Of a stretch of 64,000 nucleotides of DNA, positions 26,486 to 37,399 are shown piece after piece. The DNA comes from Gammaproteobacteria bacterium HGW-Gammaproteobacteria-13 (lineage in GTDB: Bacteria > Pseudomonadota > Gammaproteobacteria > Pseudomonadales > Pseudomonadaceae). The position numbers were made by a program, and so were the translations under genes. The DNA lies in NCBI GenBank assembly GCA_002840155.1, contig PGZH01000002.1:124001-188000 (forward strand), read 5' to 3'. The notes under the pieces are model-generated. The model did not search any database. It was given only the letters and a program-made list of their open reading frames with translations, and was not told where the DNA came from. How positions within the stretch are numbered: the stretch's first letter is position 1; the number at the start of each line of letters is the position of its first letter.

Positions 26486-27799
26486 CTAGACCGCGTCGCG
26501 CGGCAACAGCAGCCCCAACGGCAGGCAAACCCGAGCTTCCAGGCCACCGCCGGAGCGGTTACGCAATTCGACGCTGCCGCCGTGCAAGGCGGCGATGCGC
26601 TTGACGATGGCCAAGCCCAACCCGGCGCCCTGGCCGCCACGGGCGCGGTCGCCACGGATAAAGGGGTTGAAGATGCTGCCCAACTCGGCCGGATCAATGC
26701 CCGCGCCACGGTCCAGCACACTCAGCACCACATACGGCGCGCTGTGGTCGCCAGACAGGGACACCGCCACTTCCACCGCATTGCCGCCGTAACGCAGGGC
26801 ATTTTCGATCAGGTTGACCAGTAGCCGCTTGAGCGACACCCGGCGCAACGGGAAAGCCGGCACCGGCTCCATGCACAGGCGCACCATTTCCTGCTTCTGG
26901 TTGTAGGGCGCGACCACTTCGCTGATCAGCTCGCGCAGGTCGAGCTGCTCCAACGGCTCGTCACGGCCGTCGCGGATAAAGGCGAGGAACTGGTCGAGGA
27001 TTGCATCCATGTCCTCGATATCACGGACCATGTCCTCAGTCAGCTCCGAGTCGGTGTGGAGAAACTCCATGGACAGGCGCAGGCGAGTCAGTGGCGTACG
27101 CAGATCGTGCGACACCCCGGCGAGCATCAGTTCACGCTCGCGCGCTGCCTGTTCGACGTCTTCGGCCATCTGGTTGAAGGCGCGGTACACCTCGGCCATC
27201 TCGTTCGGTGTATCGCCCACTGGCAGGCGCACGCTGCGGCCCTTACCGATCTGCCGGGCGGCAAACACCAGGCGATTCAAGGGCGCGCTGAGCTGACGAA
27301 CGAAAATCCACGCCGCCGCCGTCGACAGCAGACCAATCGCCAGGAACCAGCCCAGCACACTCCAGATCTTCTGCCCACGCAGTGGATGCGGATACAGCGG
27401 CACTCGCAGCCAGTCCTCACCCAGCGCCGGCGCATGCACCCAGAGCGCCGGCGGGCTCTTGGCGCGTACCCGCACTTCGGTGTCCGGGCCCAGTTCGGTC
27501 TGCATCTGCCGGGCGAAAATCTCGCTATACGGCCAATGTTGCTCGGTGGCCGGCACCTGCTCGTGCGGCACGCGCTTGAGCCCAGCGGCCTCGGCGATGG
27601 TGGCGCGGTCTTCCGGGTCCGCCGCCCAATAAGCGCGCAGGGTCAGCGCGGCGCCGTGGCTGTACTGGCGATCGACCAGCACGTCCTCGTTCATCATCAG
27701 ATAAACCAAGGTCAGCGCCTTGGAGAACAGCACCACGATCAGCACCAGCCACAGCGTGCGGGCGAAGAAACTTTGCGGGAACCAGAGAGGGGTTTTCAT
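26486..27799 (-). CDS. envZ: osmosensor histidine kinase EnvZ (AmgS-like)
   Basis: 437 residues from the ATG at 27799; a GTG two codons earlier is possible. Two membrane segments (about 15-37 and 160-180) flank a periplasmic domain. A HAMP linker (LSAPLNRLVFAARQIGKG), the HisKA box AGVSHDLRTPLTRLRL, and the ATPase boxes NLIENALRYG, DRGAGI and GQGAGLGLAIVKR follow. In Pseudomonas this pair is known as AmgRS and handles membrane-protein stress as well as osmotic change. It is separated from ompR by a REP pair. Confidence 0.94.
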   Translation of the reverse strand: MKTPLWFPQSFFARTLWLVLIVVLFSKALTLVYLMMNEDVLVDRQYSHGAALTLRAYWAADPEDRATIAEAAGLKRVPHEQVPATEQHWPYSEIFARQMQTELGPDTEVRVRAKSPPALWVHAPALGEDWLRVPLYPHPLRGQKIWSVLGWFLAIGLLSTAAAWIFVRQLSAPLNRLVFAARQIGKGRSVRLPVGDTPNEMAEVYRAFNQMAEDVEQAARERELMLAGVSHDLRTPLTRLRLSMEFLHTDSELTEDMVRDIEDMDAILDQFLAFIRDGRDEPLEQLDLRELISEVVAPYNQKQEMVRLCMEPVPAFPLRRVSLKRLLVNLIENALRYGGNAVEVAVSLSGDHSAPYVVLSVLDRGAGIDPAELGSIFNPFIRGDRARGGQGAGLGLAIVKRIAALHGGSVELRNRSGGGLEARVCLPLGLLLPRDAV

Positions 27800-27817
27800 A
27801 GGCACTTACAGGGTTTT

Positions 27818-27875
27818 GTAGGAGCGGGCCATGCCCGCGAATGGATTGCGGATCGCGGGCATGGCCCGCTCCTAC
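27818..27875. repeat. REP pair between ompR and envZ
   Basis: Two perfect 23-bp inverted copies (27818-27840, 27853-27875) beginning GTAGGAGCGGGCCATGCCCG, with a 12-base spacer. It lies inside the presumed ompR-envZ transcript and could form a very stable hairpin in the RNA. Confidence 0.92.
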
Positions 27876-27895
27876 GATGGATCATTGCGCCGGGG

Positions 27896-28630
27896 TCACT
27901 TATTGCCGTCCGGCACAAACACATAACCCACGCCCCAGACCGTCTGGATATAGCGCGGCTTGGACGGGTCCGGCTCGATCAGCCGGCGTAGACGGGAAAT
28001 CTGTACGTCGATGGAACGTTCCAGGGCGTCCCACTCGCGGCCACGGGCCAGGTTCATCAGCTTGTCACGGGTCAGCGGCTCGCGGGCGTGCTGCACCAGC
28101 GCCTTGAGCACGGCGAACTCGCCGGTGGTGAGCATATGCACCTCATCACCCTTCTTCAGCTCGCGGGTGGCCAGGCTCAGTTCGTACTCGCCGAAACTCA
28201 CGCTTTCGTCTTCGCTACCCGGCGCGCCCGGTACTACCGGGGCCTGGCGGCGCAATACGGCCTTGATCCGCGCCAGCAGCTCGCGTGGGTTGAACGGCTT
28301 GGCCAGGTAATCGTCGGCGCCCAGCTCCAGGCCCTGAATGCGGCTGGCCTCATCGCCCTTGGCGGTGAGCATGATGATCGGCACCTGATTGTTCGCCTCA
28401 CGCAGGCGGCGGCAGGCGGACAGGCCGTCCTCGCCCGGCAGCATCAGGTCGAGCACCACCAGATTGAACAGCTCGCGGGCCAGCAGACGGTCCATCTGCT
28501 CGACGTTTTCCACCGCGCGCACACGGTAGCCCTGCTCGTCAAAGAAGCGCTCAAGCAGGCGACGCAGGCGGGCGTCGTCATCGACGATAAGGATTTTTTC
28601 GCCTTCAGCGGGAAGTGCAGTGCTGCTCAT
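27896..28630 (-). CDS. ompR: response regulator OmpR (AmgR-like)
   Basis: 244 residues. Receiver: KILIVDDDARLRRLLERFF, phosphorylation site VVLDLMLPGEDG, LGADDYLAKPFNPREL. The C-terminal winged helix is of OmpR type: LTTGEFAVLKALVQHAREPL, RSIDVQISRLRRLIEPD, and IQTVWGVGYVFVPDG at the end. AAGGAG precedes the ATG. It is encoded upstream of envZ on the same strand and is phosphorylated by it in the family. Confidence 0.97.
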   Translation of the reverse strand: MSSTALPAEGEKILIVDDDARLRRLLERFFDEQGYRVRAVENVEQMDRLLARELFNLVVLDLMLPGEDGLSACRRLREANNQVPIIMLTAKGDEASRIQGLELGADDYLAKPFNPRELLARIKAVLRRQAPVVPGAPGSEDESVSFGEYELSLATRELKKGDEVHMLTTGEFAVLKALVQHAREPLTRDKLMNLARGREWDALERSIDVQISRLRRLIEPDPSKPRYIQTVWGVGYVFVPDGNK

Positions 28631-28948
28631 TCAGGGCTCCTTGTCCGGGCATCCGCCGGGCGCGGACGCGCTGGCAGTGTGCAATGGCCGGCATTATGGC
28701 TCAGGAGCCGCAGCCGACGTGCAGCCCATTGTTAGCAGATTTTTCCCCGACTGGTTCCCGGTGCGCTGCCGGGCAGTGTTTATAATGCGCGGCCGTATCG
28801 ACGTGGCAGTCGCGTAGCGACACGCTTATCTGCCCTTCTCCCTCAGGGAGAAGGTGGCGCGAAGCGCCGGATGAGGGCCGAACACGCCGATTCAAATGAT
28901 TCCGCGCGTCATGCCGCAGGCATGGCCGCCCTGTGGATAGCTTTTTAT
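28631..28948. other. ompR/tex divergent intergenic region with hairpin repeat
   Basis: 318 bases with no gene. It holds a possible plus-strand -10 (TATAATGCG near 28781) and a repeat at 28833-28877. That repeat consists of a perfect 10-bp hairpin CCTTCTCCCT/AGGGAGAAGG (28834-28854), then a second hairpin GGCGCGAAGCGCC and GGATGAGGG. The repeat lies in the likely 5' leader of tex. Confidence 0.6.
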
Positions 28949-31276
28949 ATGCTCAGCATCAACAACCGCATCGCCGAAGAACTGGGCGTACGCCCGCAAC
29001 AGGTCGCCGCCGCCGTGGCGCTGCTCGATGAAGGCTCCACCGTGCCGTTTATCGCGCGCTACCGCAAAGAGGTCACCGGCAGCCTCGACGACACCCAACT
29101 GCGCAACCTGGAAGAGCGCCTGCGCTACCTGCGCGAACTCGACGAGCGCCGCGCCAGCATCCTCGCCAGCATCGAGGAGCAGGGCAAGCTGACCCCGGAG
29201 CTGACCCGCGAGATCAACCTGGCTGAAACCAAGACCCGCCTGGAAGACTTGTACCTGCCGTTCAAACAGAAGCGCCGCACCAAGGGCCAAATCGCCCTGG
29301 AAGCCGGCCTCGGCGAACTGGCCGACGCACTGTTTAACGACCCCGAGCTGAACCCCGAGAGCGAAGCCGAGCGTTTTATCGATGCCGAAAAAGGCTTTGC
29401 CGACGTCAAGGCCGTGCTCGAAGGCGCCAAATACATCCTGATGGAGCGCTTCGCCGAGGACGCCAACCTGCTGGCCAGCCTGCGCAGCTACCTCAAGGAC
29501 AACGCCATCCTCAGCGCCCGCGTAGTCGCCGGTAAAGAGAACGAAGGCGCCAAGTTCCGTGATTACTTCGAACACGACGAAAAGCTCAAAGGCGCACCGT
29601 CGCACCGTGCCCTGGCGATTTTCCGTGGCCGTAACGAAGGCATCCTCAGCGCCAGCCTGAAAGTCGGCGAGGAAATCCCAGGAGCCATGCATCCGTGCGA
29701 AGGCATGATCGGCGAGCGCTTCGGCATCAGTGCCCGTGGCCGCGCCGCCGACAAATGGCTGGGCGAAGTGGTGCGCTGGACCTGGAAGGTCAAGCTCTAC
29801 ACCCACCTGGAAACCGACCTGTTTGGCGAACTGCGCGAAGCCGCCGAGGACGAGGCGATCAACGTGTTTGCCCGTAACCTGCACGACCTGCTGCTGGCCG
29901 CGCCAGCTGGCCCGCGCGCTACCCTGGCCCTCGATCCGGGCCTGCGCACCGGCTGCAAGGTGGCGGTGGTGGATGCCACCGGCAAGGTGCTGGAAACCTC
30001 CACGGTTTATCCGCATGCGCCGCGCAACGACTGGGACGGCACATTGGCGATCCTCGCCAAACTCTGCGCCAAGCACGCGGTCGACCTGATCTCCATCGGC
30101 AACGGCACCGCCAGCCGTGAGACCGACAAGCTGGCTGCCGACCTGATCAAGAAGTTGCCGGGCCTAAATCTGACCAAGGTCATGGTCAGTGAAGCCGGCG
30201 CCTCGGTGTATTCCGCCTCGGAACTCGCGGCCAAGGAATTCCCGGACATGGACGTGTCGCTGCGTGGCGCGGTGTCCATCGCCCGCCGCCTGCAGGACCC
30301 GCTGGCCGAGCTGGTGAAGATCGACCCGAAATCCATCGGTGTTGGCCAGTACCAGCACGACGTGTCGCAGCTGAAGCTGGCGCGCTCGCTGGATGCGGTG
30401 GTCGAAGACTGCGTAAACGCCGTCGGCGTCGATGTAAACACCGCCTCCGCCGCGCTGCTGGCGCGCATCTCCGGGTTGAACACCACCCTGGCACAGAACA
30501 TCGTCGCTTTCCGCGATGCCAACGGTGCATTCAACAGCCGCGCCGATCTGCTCAAGGTGCCGCGCCTGGGCGACAAGACCTTTGAGCAAGCCGCCGGTTT
30601 CCTGCGTGTAATGAACGGCAGCAACCCGCTGGACGCCTCCGCCGTGCACCCGGAAACCTACCCGCTGGTGCAACGCATCGCCGCCGACACCGGCCGCGAT
30701 ATTCGCTCGCTGATTGGCGATTCGGGCTTCCTCAAGCGCCTCGATCCGAAGCAGTTCACCGACGACAAATTCGGCCTGGTGACCATCGGCGATATCTTGA
30801 GCGAGCTGGAAAAACCCGGCCGCGACCCGCGCCCCGAGTTCAAGACCGCCGAGTTCCAGGAAGGCGTGGAAACCCTCAACGACCTCAAGCTGGGCATGAT
30901 GCTCGAAGGCGTGGTGACCAACGTGACCAACTTCGGCGCCTTCGTCGATATCGGCGTGCACCAGGACGGTCTGGTGCATATCTCGGCGCTGTCGGAGAAG
31001 TTCATCAAAGACCCACACGAGGCGGTCAAGGCCGGCGATGTGGTCAAGGTCAAGGTCATGGAAGTCGACATCCCGCGTAACCGCATCGCCCTGTCGATGC
31101 GCATGGGCGACACGCCCGGCGAGAAGATCGAAGGGACGCGCGGCGGGCAATCCCGTGGCGGCAAGCCGGCCGGCAATGCACCGCGCAGCGAACGCCACTC
31201 CAGCCAAGACAAACCGGCACCGGCCAACGGCGGCATGGCGGCGCTGTTTGCCAATGCCAAGCAGCTGAAGAAATAA
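28949..31276 (+). CDS. tex: Tex transcription-accessory RNA-binding protein
   Basis: 775 residues from the ATG at 28949 ([13 protein letters not shown]), which matches the usual N terminus; an upstream in-frame start at 28871 falls in the hairpin leader. Domains in order: N-terminal helical part ([18 protein letters not shown]), YqgF-like nuclease fold ([17 protein letters not shown]), helix-hairpin-helix ([16 protein letters not shown]) and an S1 domain ([20 protein letters not shown]). The tail is low-complexity and basic. Tex binds nucleic acids and affects transcription; it is near-universal and often essential or toxin-related. Confidence 0.97.
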   Translation: MLSINNRIAEELGVRPQQVAAAVALLDEGSTVPFIARYRKEVTGSLDDTQLRNLEERLRYLRELDERRASILASIEEQGKLTPELTREINLAETKTRLEDLYLPFKQKRRTKGQIALEAGLGELADALFNDPELNPESEAERFIDAEKGFADVKAVLEGAKYILMERFAEDANLLASLRSYLKDNAILSARVVAGKENEGAKFRDYFEHDEKLKGAPSHRALAIFRGRNEGILSASLKVGEEIPGAMHPCEGMIGERFGISARGRAADKWLGEVVRWTWKVKLYTHLETDLFGELREAAEDEAINVFARNLHDLLLAAPAGPRATLALDPGLRTGCKVAVVDATGKVLETSTVYPHAPRNDWDGTLAILAKLCAKHAVDLISIGNGTASRETDKLAADLIKKLPGLNLTKVMVSEAGASVYSASELAAKEFPDMDVSLRGAVSIARRLQDPLAELVKIDPKSIGVGQYQHDVSQLKLARSLDAVVEDCVNAVGVDVNTASAALLARISGLNTTLAQNIVAFRDANGAFNSRADLLKVPRLGDKTFEQAAGFLRVMNGSNPLDASAVHPETYPLVQRIAADTGRDIRSLIGDSGFLKRLDPKQFTDDKFGLVTIGDILSELEKPGRDPRPEFKTAEFQEGVETLNDLKLGMMLEGVVTNVTNFGAFVDIGVHQDGLVHISALSEKFIKDPHEAVKAGDVVKVKVMEVDIPRNRIALSMRMGDTPGEKIEGTRGGQSRGGKPAGNAPRSERHSSQDKPAPANGGMAALFANAKQLKK

Positions 31277-31283
31277 GCCAACG

Positions 31284-31312
31284 CCCACGGACATAGGCGC
31301 TATGTCCGTGGG
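31284..31312. repeat. perfect 13-bp hairpin after tex
   Basis: CCCACGGACATAG and CTATGTCCGTGGG pair perfectly around GCG. No T-run follows, so it is a stable RNA end-protecting or Rho-related structure rather than a classical terminator. Confidence 0.75.
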
Positions 31313-31491
31313 CCGCGCGCCCGCCCCTGCCGCGTCGCCCTGACGCAAATGCACTGCGCCCAGCTATAACCTTCTTCACCCGCCTCGGGTTATAAAGCGC
31401 TATCGACCGGAAAAACCGGTTTTCTCGCCCCCTTGTAGAGCATGCGTGTCGTCCCCATATTGAGGCGACCGATGCGTGAAGGAATGCAATC

Positions 31492-33072
31492 TTGAGCGAC
31501 CTGTTACCCCGCCGCCTGGCCCAGCTTGGCGAGCGCACCAACCTCTCCCTGCTTTCCCAATGCCTGCACGGTATCGAGCGCGAATGCCTGCGCGTCGACG
31601 GCGATGGCCAATTGGCCCTCACGCCGCACCCAGCCGCCCTCGGCGCGGCGCTGACCCATACGCAGATCACCACCGACTACTCAGAATCGCTGCTGGAATT
31701 TATCACTCCGGCCGAGCCTGATCCGGCGGCGACCCTGGCTGACCTGGAGCAGATCCACCGCTTCGCCTACAGCAAGCTGGATGGCGAATACCTGTGGAGC
31801 CCGTCGATGCCCTGCGCCCTGCCGGACGAAGAGACGATCCCGATCGCCCGTTACGGCAGCTCACATATCGGCGAACTCAAGTACGTCTACCGCAAGGGCC
31901 TGGCCCTGCGTTACGGCAAGACCATGCAATGCATCGCCGGCATCCACTACAACTTCTCCCTGCCCGACGCGCTGTGGCAACTGCAGCAGCAGGCTGAAGG
32001 CGACACGCGCAGCGCGCGGGATTACCAGTCGGCGCGCTATATCGCGTTGATCCGCAACTTCCGCCGTTACAGCTGGCTGCTGATGTACCTGTTCGGCGCC
32101 TCACCCGCGCTGCACAAAGGCTTTATGCGCGGCCGCCCGCACCAGCTGCAGGAGCTGGATGGCGAAACCCTTTACCTGCCTTATGCCACCAGCCTGCGCA
32201 TGAGCGACCTGGGTTACCAGAGCACCGCCCAATCCGGCCTGACGCCTTGTTACAACGACCTGGCCAGCTACACCGACAGCCTGCGCCAAGCGGTCGGCAC
32301 GCCCTACCCGCCCTATGTGGACATCGGCGCGAAGAAGGATGGCGAGTGGCTGCAGCTGAACACCAACATCCTGCAGATCGAAAACGAGTACTACTCGAAT
32401 ATCCGCCCCAAGCGGGTGACCTACAGCGGCGAGCGGCCGATCCAGGCGCTGATGGCCCGTGGCGTGCAGTACGTCGAAGTGCGCTGCCTGGACATCAACC
32501 CGTTCCTGCCGCTGGGCATCGACCTGACCGAGTCGCGCTTCCTCGACGCCTTCCTGCTGTTCTGCGCGCTGGCCGACAGCCCGCTGCTGGAAAACCGCGA
32601 ATGCCATGCCTGCACCGACAACTTCCTGACCGTGGTCAAGGAAGGTCGCCGGCCGGGGCTGCAGCTGCAACGCAATGGCCAAGACGTGGCGCTGCAGACC
32701 TGGGCCGATGAGTTGCTCGAACAAATCCGTCCGCTGGCCGAACTGCTCGACCAGAACCAGGGCGACAATGCCCACAGCCTGGCCTTGCAGGCGCAACAGG
32801 CCAAGGTCGCCGATACCAGCCTGACGCCGTCCGCCCAGGTGCTGGCGCAACTGCAACAGGGCCTGAGCTTTACCGAGTTCGCCCTGCGCCAGAGCAAGCT
32901 GCACGCCGAATACTTCCGCAGCCAACCGTTAAGCGCCGAGCAGCAGGCAGCCTTTGAGGCCAGCGCGGCCCAGTCGCTGCAGGAGCAGGCCGAACTGGAA
33001 GCCCAGGAAGAAGGCGACTTCGACAGCTTTGCCGCGGCCTATCAGGCCAGCATTCTGGCGTTAGCTGTTTAA
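31492..33072 (+). CDS. gshA: glutamate-cysteine ligase
   Basis: 526 residues. The start is a TTG at 31492 giving [18 protein letters not shown], the expected N terminus; GAAGGA is the ribosome site, and no ATG lies closer. Conserved parts of the E. coli-type enzyme are [40 protein letters not shown] and [11 protein letters not shown]. It makes gamma-glutamylcysteine from glutamate, cysteine and ATP, the first step of glutathione synthesis, in the cytoplasm. The TTG may lower translation. The upstream leader carries a TATAACC/GGTTATA inverted repeat. Confidence 0.97.
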   Translation: MSDLLPRRLAQLGERTNLSLLSQCLHGIERECLRVDGDGQLALTPHPAALGAALTHTQITTDYSESLLEFITPAEPDPAATLADLEQIHRFAYSKLDGEYLWSPSMPCALPDEETIPIARYGSSHIGELKYVYRKGLALRYGKTMQCIAGIHYNFSLPDALWQLQQQAEGDTRSARDYQSARYIALIRNFRRYSWLLMYLFGASPALHKGFMRGRPHQLQELDGETLYLPYATSLRMSDLGYQSTAQSGLTPCYNDLASYTDSLRQAVGTPYPPYVDIGAKKDGEWLQLNTNILQIENEYYSNIRPKRVTYSGERPIQALMARGVQYVEVRCLDINPFLPLGIDLTESRFLDAFLLFCALADSPLLENRECHACTDNFLTVVKEGRRPGLQLQRNGQDVALQTWADELLEQIRPLAELLDQNQGDNAHSLALQAQQAKVADTSLTPSAQVLAQLQQGLSFTEFALRQSKLHAEYFRSQPLSAEQQAAFEASAAQSLQEQAELEAQEEGDFDSFAAAYQASILALAV

Positions 33073-33081
33073 CTGCGAAGC

Positions 33082-33108
33082 ATGCCGGCTCGCGCGCAGC
33101 CGGCATTT
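33082..33108 (+). terminator. probable weak terminator of gshA
   Basis: 9-bp stem ATGCCGGCT/AGCCGGCAT (33082-33090, 33098-33106) with a 7-base loop and only three T, ten bases after the gshA stop. Confidence 0.5.
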
Positions 33109-33221
33109 CGCCAACTGCATCACATAAACCGCCAGCGGTGGCAAAAGCGGGATCAGCGGCGCAGCCCTGCCCAGACGATGCGGCTAGCATTGCACGGGTA
33201 AATCCACTGCGAGCTGCCGCC

Positions 33222-33431
33222 ATGGCCTGCGCCGACCTCAACACGGAAGATGACCAGCACTGGAGCCTGGAAAGCCTCAACAAGGCTTACCAACAAGGCT
33301 ACATGGCAGGGCTGACCGGACAAGCCAACACCCCGCGCGGGCTCGCCGCCGATGTGCTGATCGCCGCCTGGGAAGCCGGCTGGGACGACGGCCACGAGCA
33401 ATTCGAGCTGCACAAACGCTACAGCGCCTGA
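33222..33431 (+). CDS. small RMF-like protein
   Basis: 69 residues from the ATG at 33222 (an upstream frame start at 33138 is less likely). LNKAYQQGYMAGLTGQ followed by WEAGWDDGHEQF recalls ribosome modulation factor, in which AYxxGYxAGLxG is followed by a WxxGWxxG motif. RMF pairs 70S ribosomes into inactive 100S dimers in stationary phase. The pattern match is good but the acidic composition differs from the very basic E. coli RMF, so the ribosomal role is uncertain. It lies between gshA and aguB. Confidence 0.6.
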   Translation: MACADLNTEDDQHWSLESLNKAYQQGYMAGLTGQANTPRGLAADVLIAAWEAGWDDGHEQFELHKRYSA

Positions 33432-33550
33432 CCCCTCGCTCTACCCAACCCTCATCTGCCCACACCGTTAACGCCCGCAGCACTTCAATCTGCGCGGCGG
33501 CGTATCGCCTTGCCTTTGATCGGCACTCGCTTTATCGCAGCGCATTAATT

Positions 33551-33636
33551 CGATTTTTATTCGATATAAATCGATAAAAACTCGATAAAAGCTTTATATT
33601 TTGCTTTTAAAGCCGATTTTTATCGGATATAAATAG
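33551..33636. promoter_or_regulatory. AT-rich repeat cluster upstream of aguB
   Basis: The gene-free interval 33432-33733 contains a sharply AT-rich core. CGATTTTTATTCGATATAAA (from 33551) and CGATTTTTATCGGATATAAA (from 33614) are near-identical direct repeats 63 bases apart, i.e. about six helical turns. Several inverted TCGATAAA/TTTATCGA words lie between, and TTTATCG also occurs at 33531. This looks like a multi-site operator or a bendable promoter region for aguBA. The binding protein is unknown; no regulator gene is adjacent. Confidence 0.5.
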
Positions 33637-33733
33637 CCCGTCCACTGCCATGACTCACCCGCGAGGCATGGCACAGTCGCCGGCCTCTGCTAGTGTCAGA
33701 TGACCGCCCCAACTGCTCTTGAGGTGCCAAACC

Positions 33734-34615
<882 letters not shown>

Positions 34616-34628
34616 CAACGCCCCTATA

Positions 34629-34664
34629 AGATGGGTTGCGACGCGCAGCGTTGATACCCATCCG
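34629..34664. repeat. partial GATGGGT palindromic repeat between aguB and aguA
   Basis: GATGGGT and ACCCATC around a GCGACGCGCAGCGTTG core, a shortened form of the GTAGGATGGGT repeats seen at 59292. Confidence 0.6.
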
Positions 34665-34690
34665 TCCCCGCTCAATGCTTTGGTGAATTT

Positions 34691-35797
34691 ATGACAACCC
34701 TGACGACTACCCCACGCGCCGACGGCTTCCGCATGCCCGCCGAGTGGGAAAGCCATAGCCAAACCTGGATGGTCTGGCCCGAGCGCCCGGACAACTGGCG
34801 CTTGGGCGGCAAGCCCGCGCAAGCCGCGTTTACCGCCGTGGCCAGGGCGATTGCCGAATTTGAGCCAGTGACCGTGTGCGTGTCCGCCGGCCAGTATGAA
34901 AACGCCTGCGAGCGCCTGGCCCACGCCAATATCCGCGTGGTGGAAATCACCACCGACGACGCCTGGGTGCGCGACACCGGGCCGACCTTCGTCACCAATA
35001 ACAGTGGCGAAGTGCGCGGCGTGGACTGGGCGTTCAACGCCTGGGGTGGTCTGAATGGCGGGCTGTACGCCAACTGGGTGCGTGACGATCAGGTGGCGCG
35101 CAAGATTCTGCAGATCGAAGGCTGCGCGCGTTATCGCACCGACGATCTGATCCTCGAAGGCGGCTCGCTCCATGTCGACGGCGAAGGCACCCTGATCACC
35201 TCCGAAGAATGCCTGCTCAACCCCAATCGCAACCCGCACCTAAGCCGCGAGCAGATCGAGCAGTACCTGGCCGATCACCTGGCCATCGACACAGTGATCT
35301 GGTTACCGGACGGCCTGTTCAATGACGAAACCGACGGCCACGTCGACAACTTCTGCTGCTACGTGCGCCCCGGTGAAGTGCTGCTGGCCTGGACCGACGA
35401 CGCCACCGACCCCAACTACCCGCGCTGCCAGGCCGCCATGCGCGTGCTGGAAAGCGTGCGGGATGCCAAAGGCCGTCAGTTGATCGTGCACAAAATGCCG
35501 ATTCCCGGCCCGCTGTATGCCAGCGATGAAGAGTGTGCCGGCGTCGATCTGGTGGCCGGTACTCAGGAGCGCGATCCGTCGATCCGTCTGGCGGGCTCCT
35601 ACGTCAACTTCCTGATCGTCAACGGCGGCATCATCGCGCCCAAGTTCGACGACCCCAAGGATGCCGAAGCCGAAGCGATCCTGCGTCGCCTGTTCCCGCA
35701 GCATCGCGTGGTAATGGTGCCGGGCCGGGAGATTCTGCTGGGCGGCGGCAATATCCACTGCATCACCCAGCAGCAACCTGCGCCGCAACAGCGCTGA
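34691..35797 (+). CDS. aguA: agmatine deiminase
   Basis: 368 residues. Family features: [20 protein letters not shown] near the start, [36 protein letters not shown] and the nucleophile in [13 protein letters not shown] (Cys357). The enzyme converts agmatine to N-carbamoylputrescine and ammonia. With aguB it forms the agmatine-to-putrescine route, which feeds the gamma-glutamylputrescine genes at 55903-59192 if these are expressed together. A long palindromic repeat follows the stop. Confidence 0.97.
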   Translation: MTTLTTTPRADGFRMPAEWESHSQTWMVWPERPDNWRLGGKPAQAAFTAVARAIAEFEPVTVCVSAGQYENACERLAHANIRVVEITTDDAWVRDTGPTFVTNNSGEVRGVDWAFNAWGGLNGGLYANWVRDDQVARKILQIEGCARYRTDDLILEGGSLHVDGEGTLITSEECLLNPNRNPHLSREQIEQYLADHLAIDTVIWLPDGLFNDETDGHVDNFCCYVRPGEVLLAWTDDATDPNYPRCQAAMRVLESVRDAKGRQLIVHKMPIPGPLYASDEECAGVDLVAGTQERDPSIRLAGSYVNFLIVNGGIIAPKFDDPKDAEAEAILRRLFPQHRVVMVPGREILLGGGNIHCITQQQPAPQQR

Positions 35798-35835
35798 TAA
35801 CTGACGCCTGACCAGTTAGCGGCTGGGCGTTAGAC

Positions 35836-35976
35836 AGAACCTGTTTGCGATCTCGCGAGCTAGAGCCAGACAAGGCAAAAATAGCCGAGGAAGCGGAGTG
35901 TACTTTTGTACATGAGCATTCCGAGGCTGTTTTTAACGCCGGATGGCCGACGCGCAGCAGATCGTAAACAGGTTCT
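35836..35976. repeat. long palindromic intergenic repeat, copy B
   Basis: 18-bp near-perfect inverted ends (35836-35853 and 35959-35976: AGAACCTGTTTGCGATCT form) and an interior related to copy A at 10126-10310. The right end overlaps the first base of the antisense stop codon of the chemoreceptor gene at 35976. It may double as a transcription end for the convergent aguA and chemoreceptor genes. Confidence 0.85.
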
Positions 35977-37292
35977 TAGTCCTGCATGGCCTGGGTAAAC
36001 TGCCCAATAGCATCCACCACACGCTGCGCTTCATCGCGGATTTCCAGCATCACCTCGCCCGCCTTGTTGGCTAACAGCACGCCCTGTTCTGTTTTCTGCT
36101 TGCTGCCATCCATGCCACTGACCGCCTTCAGCGCCAGGTCATGGTTAAGACGCACAACGTCGTTAATCTCGACCGTCGCCTGGCTGGTACGCGCGGCCAG
36201 ATTGCGCACCTCGTCCGCTACCACGGCAAAACCGCGCCCTTGCTCGCCGGCACGCGCCGCTTCAATGGCCGCATTAAGGGCCAGCAAATTGGTCTGCTCG
36301 GCGATACCGCGAATAACTTGGACAATGCTGCTAATACGCTCGGACTGGGTGCTCAAAGCGCCAATATTCTCGGAAACATGCGCCAGCTCAGCGGCAATGC
36401 CGCGCACCACCTGCACAGTCTCCTCGACCGTTTCAGCGCCCTTGATCGCGCTCTCATCGGTTTCCCGAGCGATATCAAAAGCCAGCTGCGCGGCAGCCGA
36501 TTCGGCCTCGCGGTGCTCCACTTGGTTGGTGATATCACTGGCGAACTTGACCACCCCATACAGACGGCCGGCAGCGTCATACAGCGGGTTATAGGTAGCG
36601 CGTAGCCACACCAGGCGACCGCCTTTGGCCACGCGCTTGAAGCGGTCGGCAATAAACTCGCCCTGGTTCAGGCGCTGCCAGAACCGCCGATATTCATCAC
36701 TCGCCGCATCCTCATGGGTGCAGAACTGGCGGTGATGCACGCCACGCACCTCCTCAATGCGATAGCCCATGGTGCTGAGGAAATTTTCATTGGCCTCCTG
36801 CACCTCGCCGCCCAGGTTGAATTCGATCACCGCCGTGGAGCGGTTGATCGCCTGCAGGTAGCTGCCGTGCTGATGCTCGGCATGCATACGCTCGGTGATG
36901 TCAGCGGCCAGCTTGATGACCGTGATGACCTTGCCCTGGGCATCACGCACCGGCAGGTAGCTGGCCTCCAGCCAGATCTCGCGGCCGCCCTTGGCAATGC
37001 GCATATAGCGGTCACTGAAACTCTCACCATCGGCCAGGCGCCGCCAGAACTGCGCATAAGCCGGGCTCGCCACCTGCTCTTTGCTGCAGAACATACGGTG
37101 GTGCTGGCCGCGGATCTCTTCCAGGCGATAGCCCATGGTGGCGAGAAATGGTGGGTTGGCATCGAGAATCTCGCCCTGGGCGGTGAACTCGATCATGGCG
37201 AAGGTTTGTCGGATGGCCCCGATAACCTGCTGACTGGTTGCCAGTTGCACCAGGCACTGCTGCAACTCACTGCGAAGCTGTGATCCGAACAT
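35976..37292 (-). CDS. soluble PAS-PAS chemoreceptor, BdlA-like
   Basis: 438 residues with no membrane segment. Two PAS domains (about 25-145 and 150-265) have near-duplicate sequences ([17 protein letters not shown] and [17 protein letters not shown]). A short methyl-accepting signalling region follows, with the hairpin tip [20 protein letters not shown]. This is the layout of P. aeruginosa BdlA, a cytoplasmic receptor linked to biofilm dispersion and c-di-GMP (recalled). GAGGCG precedes the start. It is a separate unit from the sulfur operon whose last gene ends at 37400. Confidence 0.9.
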   Translation of the reverse strand: MFGSQLRSELQQCLVQLATSQQVIGAIRQTFAMIEFTAQGEILDANPPFLATMGYRLEEIRGQHHRMFCSKEQVASPAYAQFWRRLADGESFSDRYMRIAKGGREIWLEASYLPVRDAQGKVITVIKLAADITERMHAEHQHGSYLQAINRSTAVIEFNLGGEVQEANENFLSTMGYRIEEVRGVHHRQFCTHEDAASDEYRRFWQRLNQGEFIADRFKRVAKGGRLVWLRATYNPLYDAAGRLYGVVKFASDITNQVEHREAESAAAQLAFDIARETDESAIKGAETVEETVQVVRGIAAELAHVSENIGALSTQSERISSIVQVIRGIAEQTNLLALNAAIEAARAGEQGRGFAVVADEVRNLAARTSQATVEINDVVRLNHDLALKAVSGMDGSKQKTEQGVLLANKAGEVMLEIRDEAQRVVDAIGQFTQAMQD

Positions 37293-37399
37293 ATGAAGCG
37301 CCTCAAGAAGGGCAATATTTGCTCAGGGCACACGGCACGTTAGTTCATCCCTGATCCAACCAGCGTATCGACACGCGGTGGTTAACATTTAGTCCAGTT

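Noticed and set aside
33551-33636. Replication origin or plasmid iterons
   Set aside because: Repeats are few and no dnaA, rep or par gene is nearby; operator or promoter architecture is simpler.
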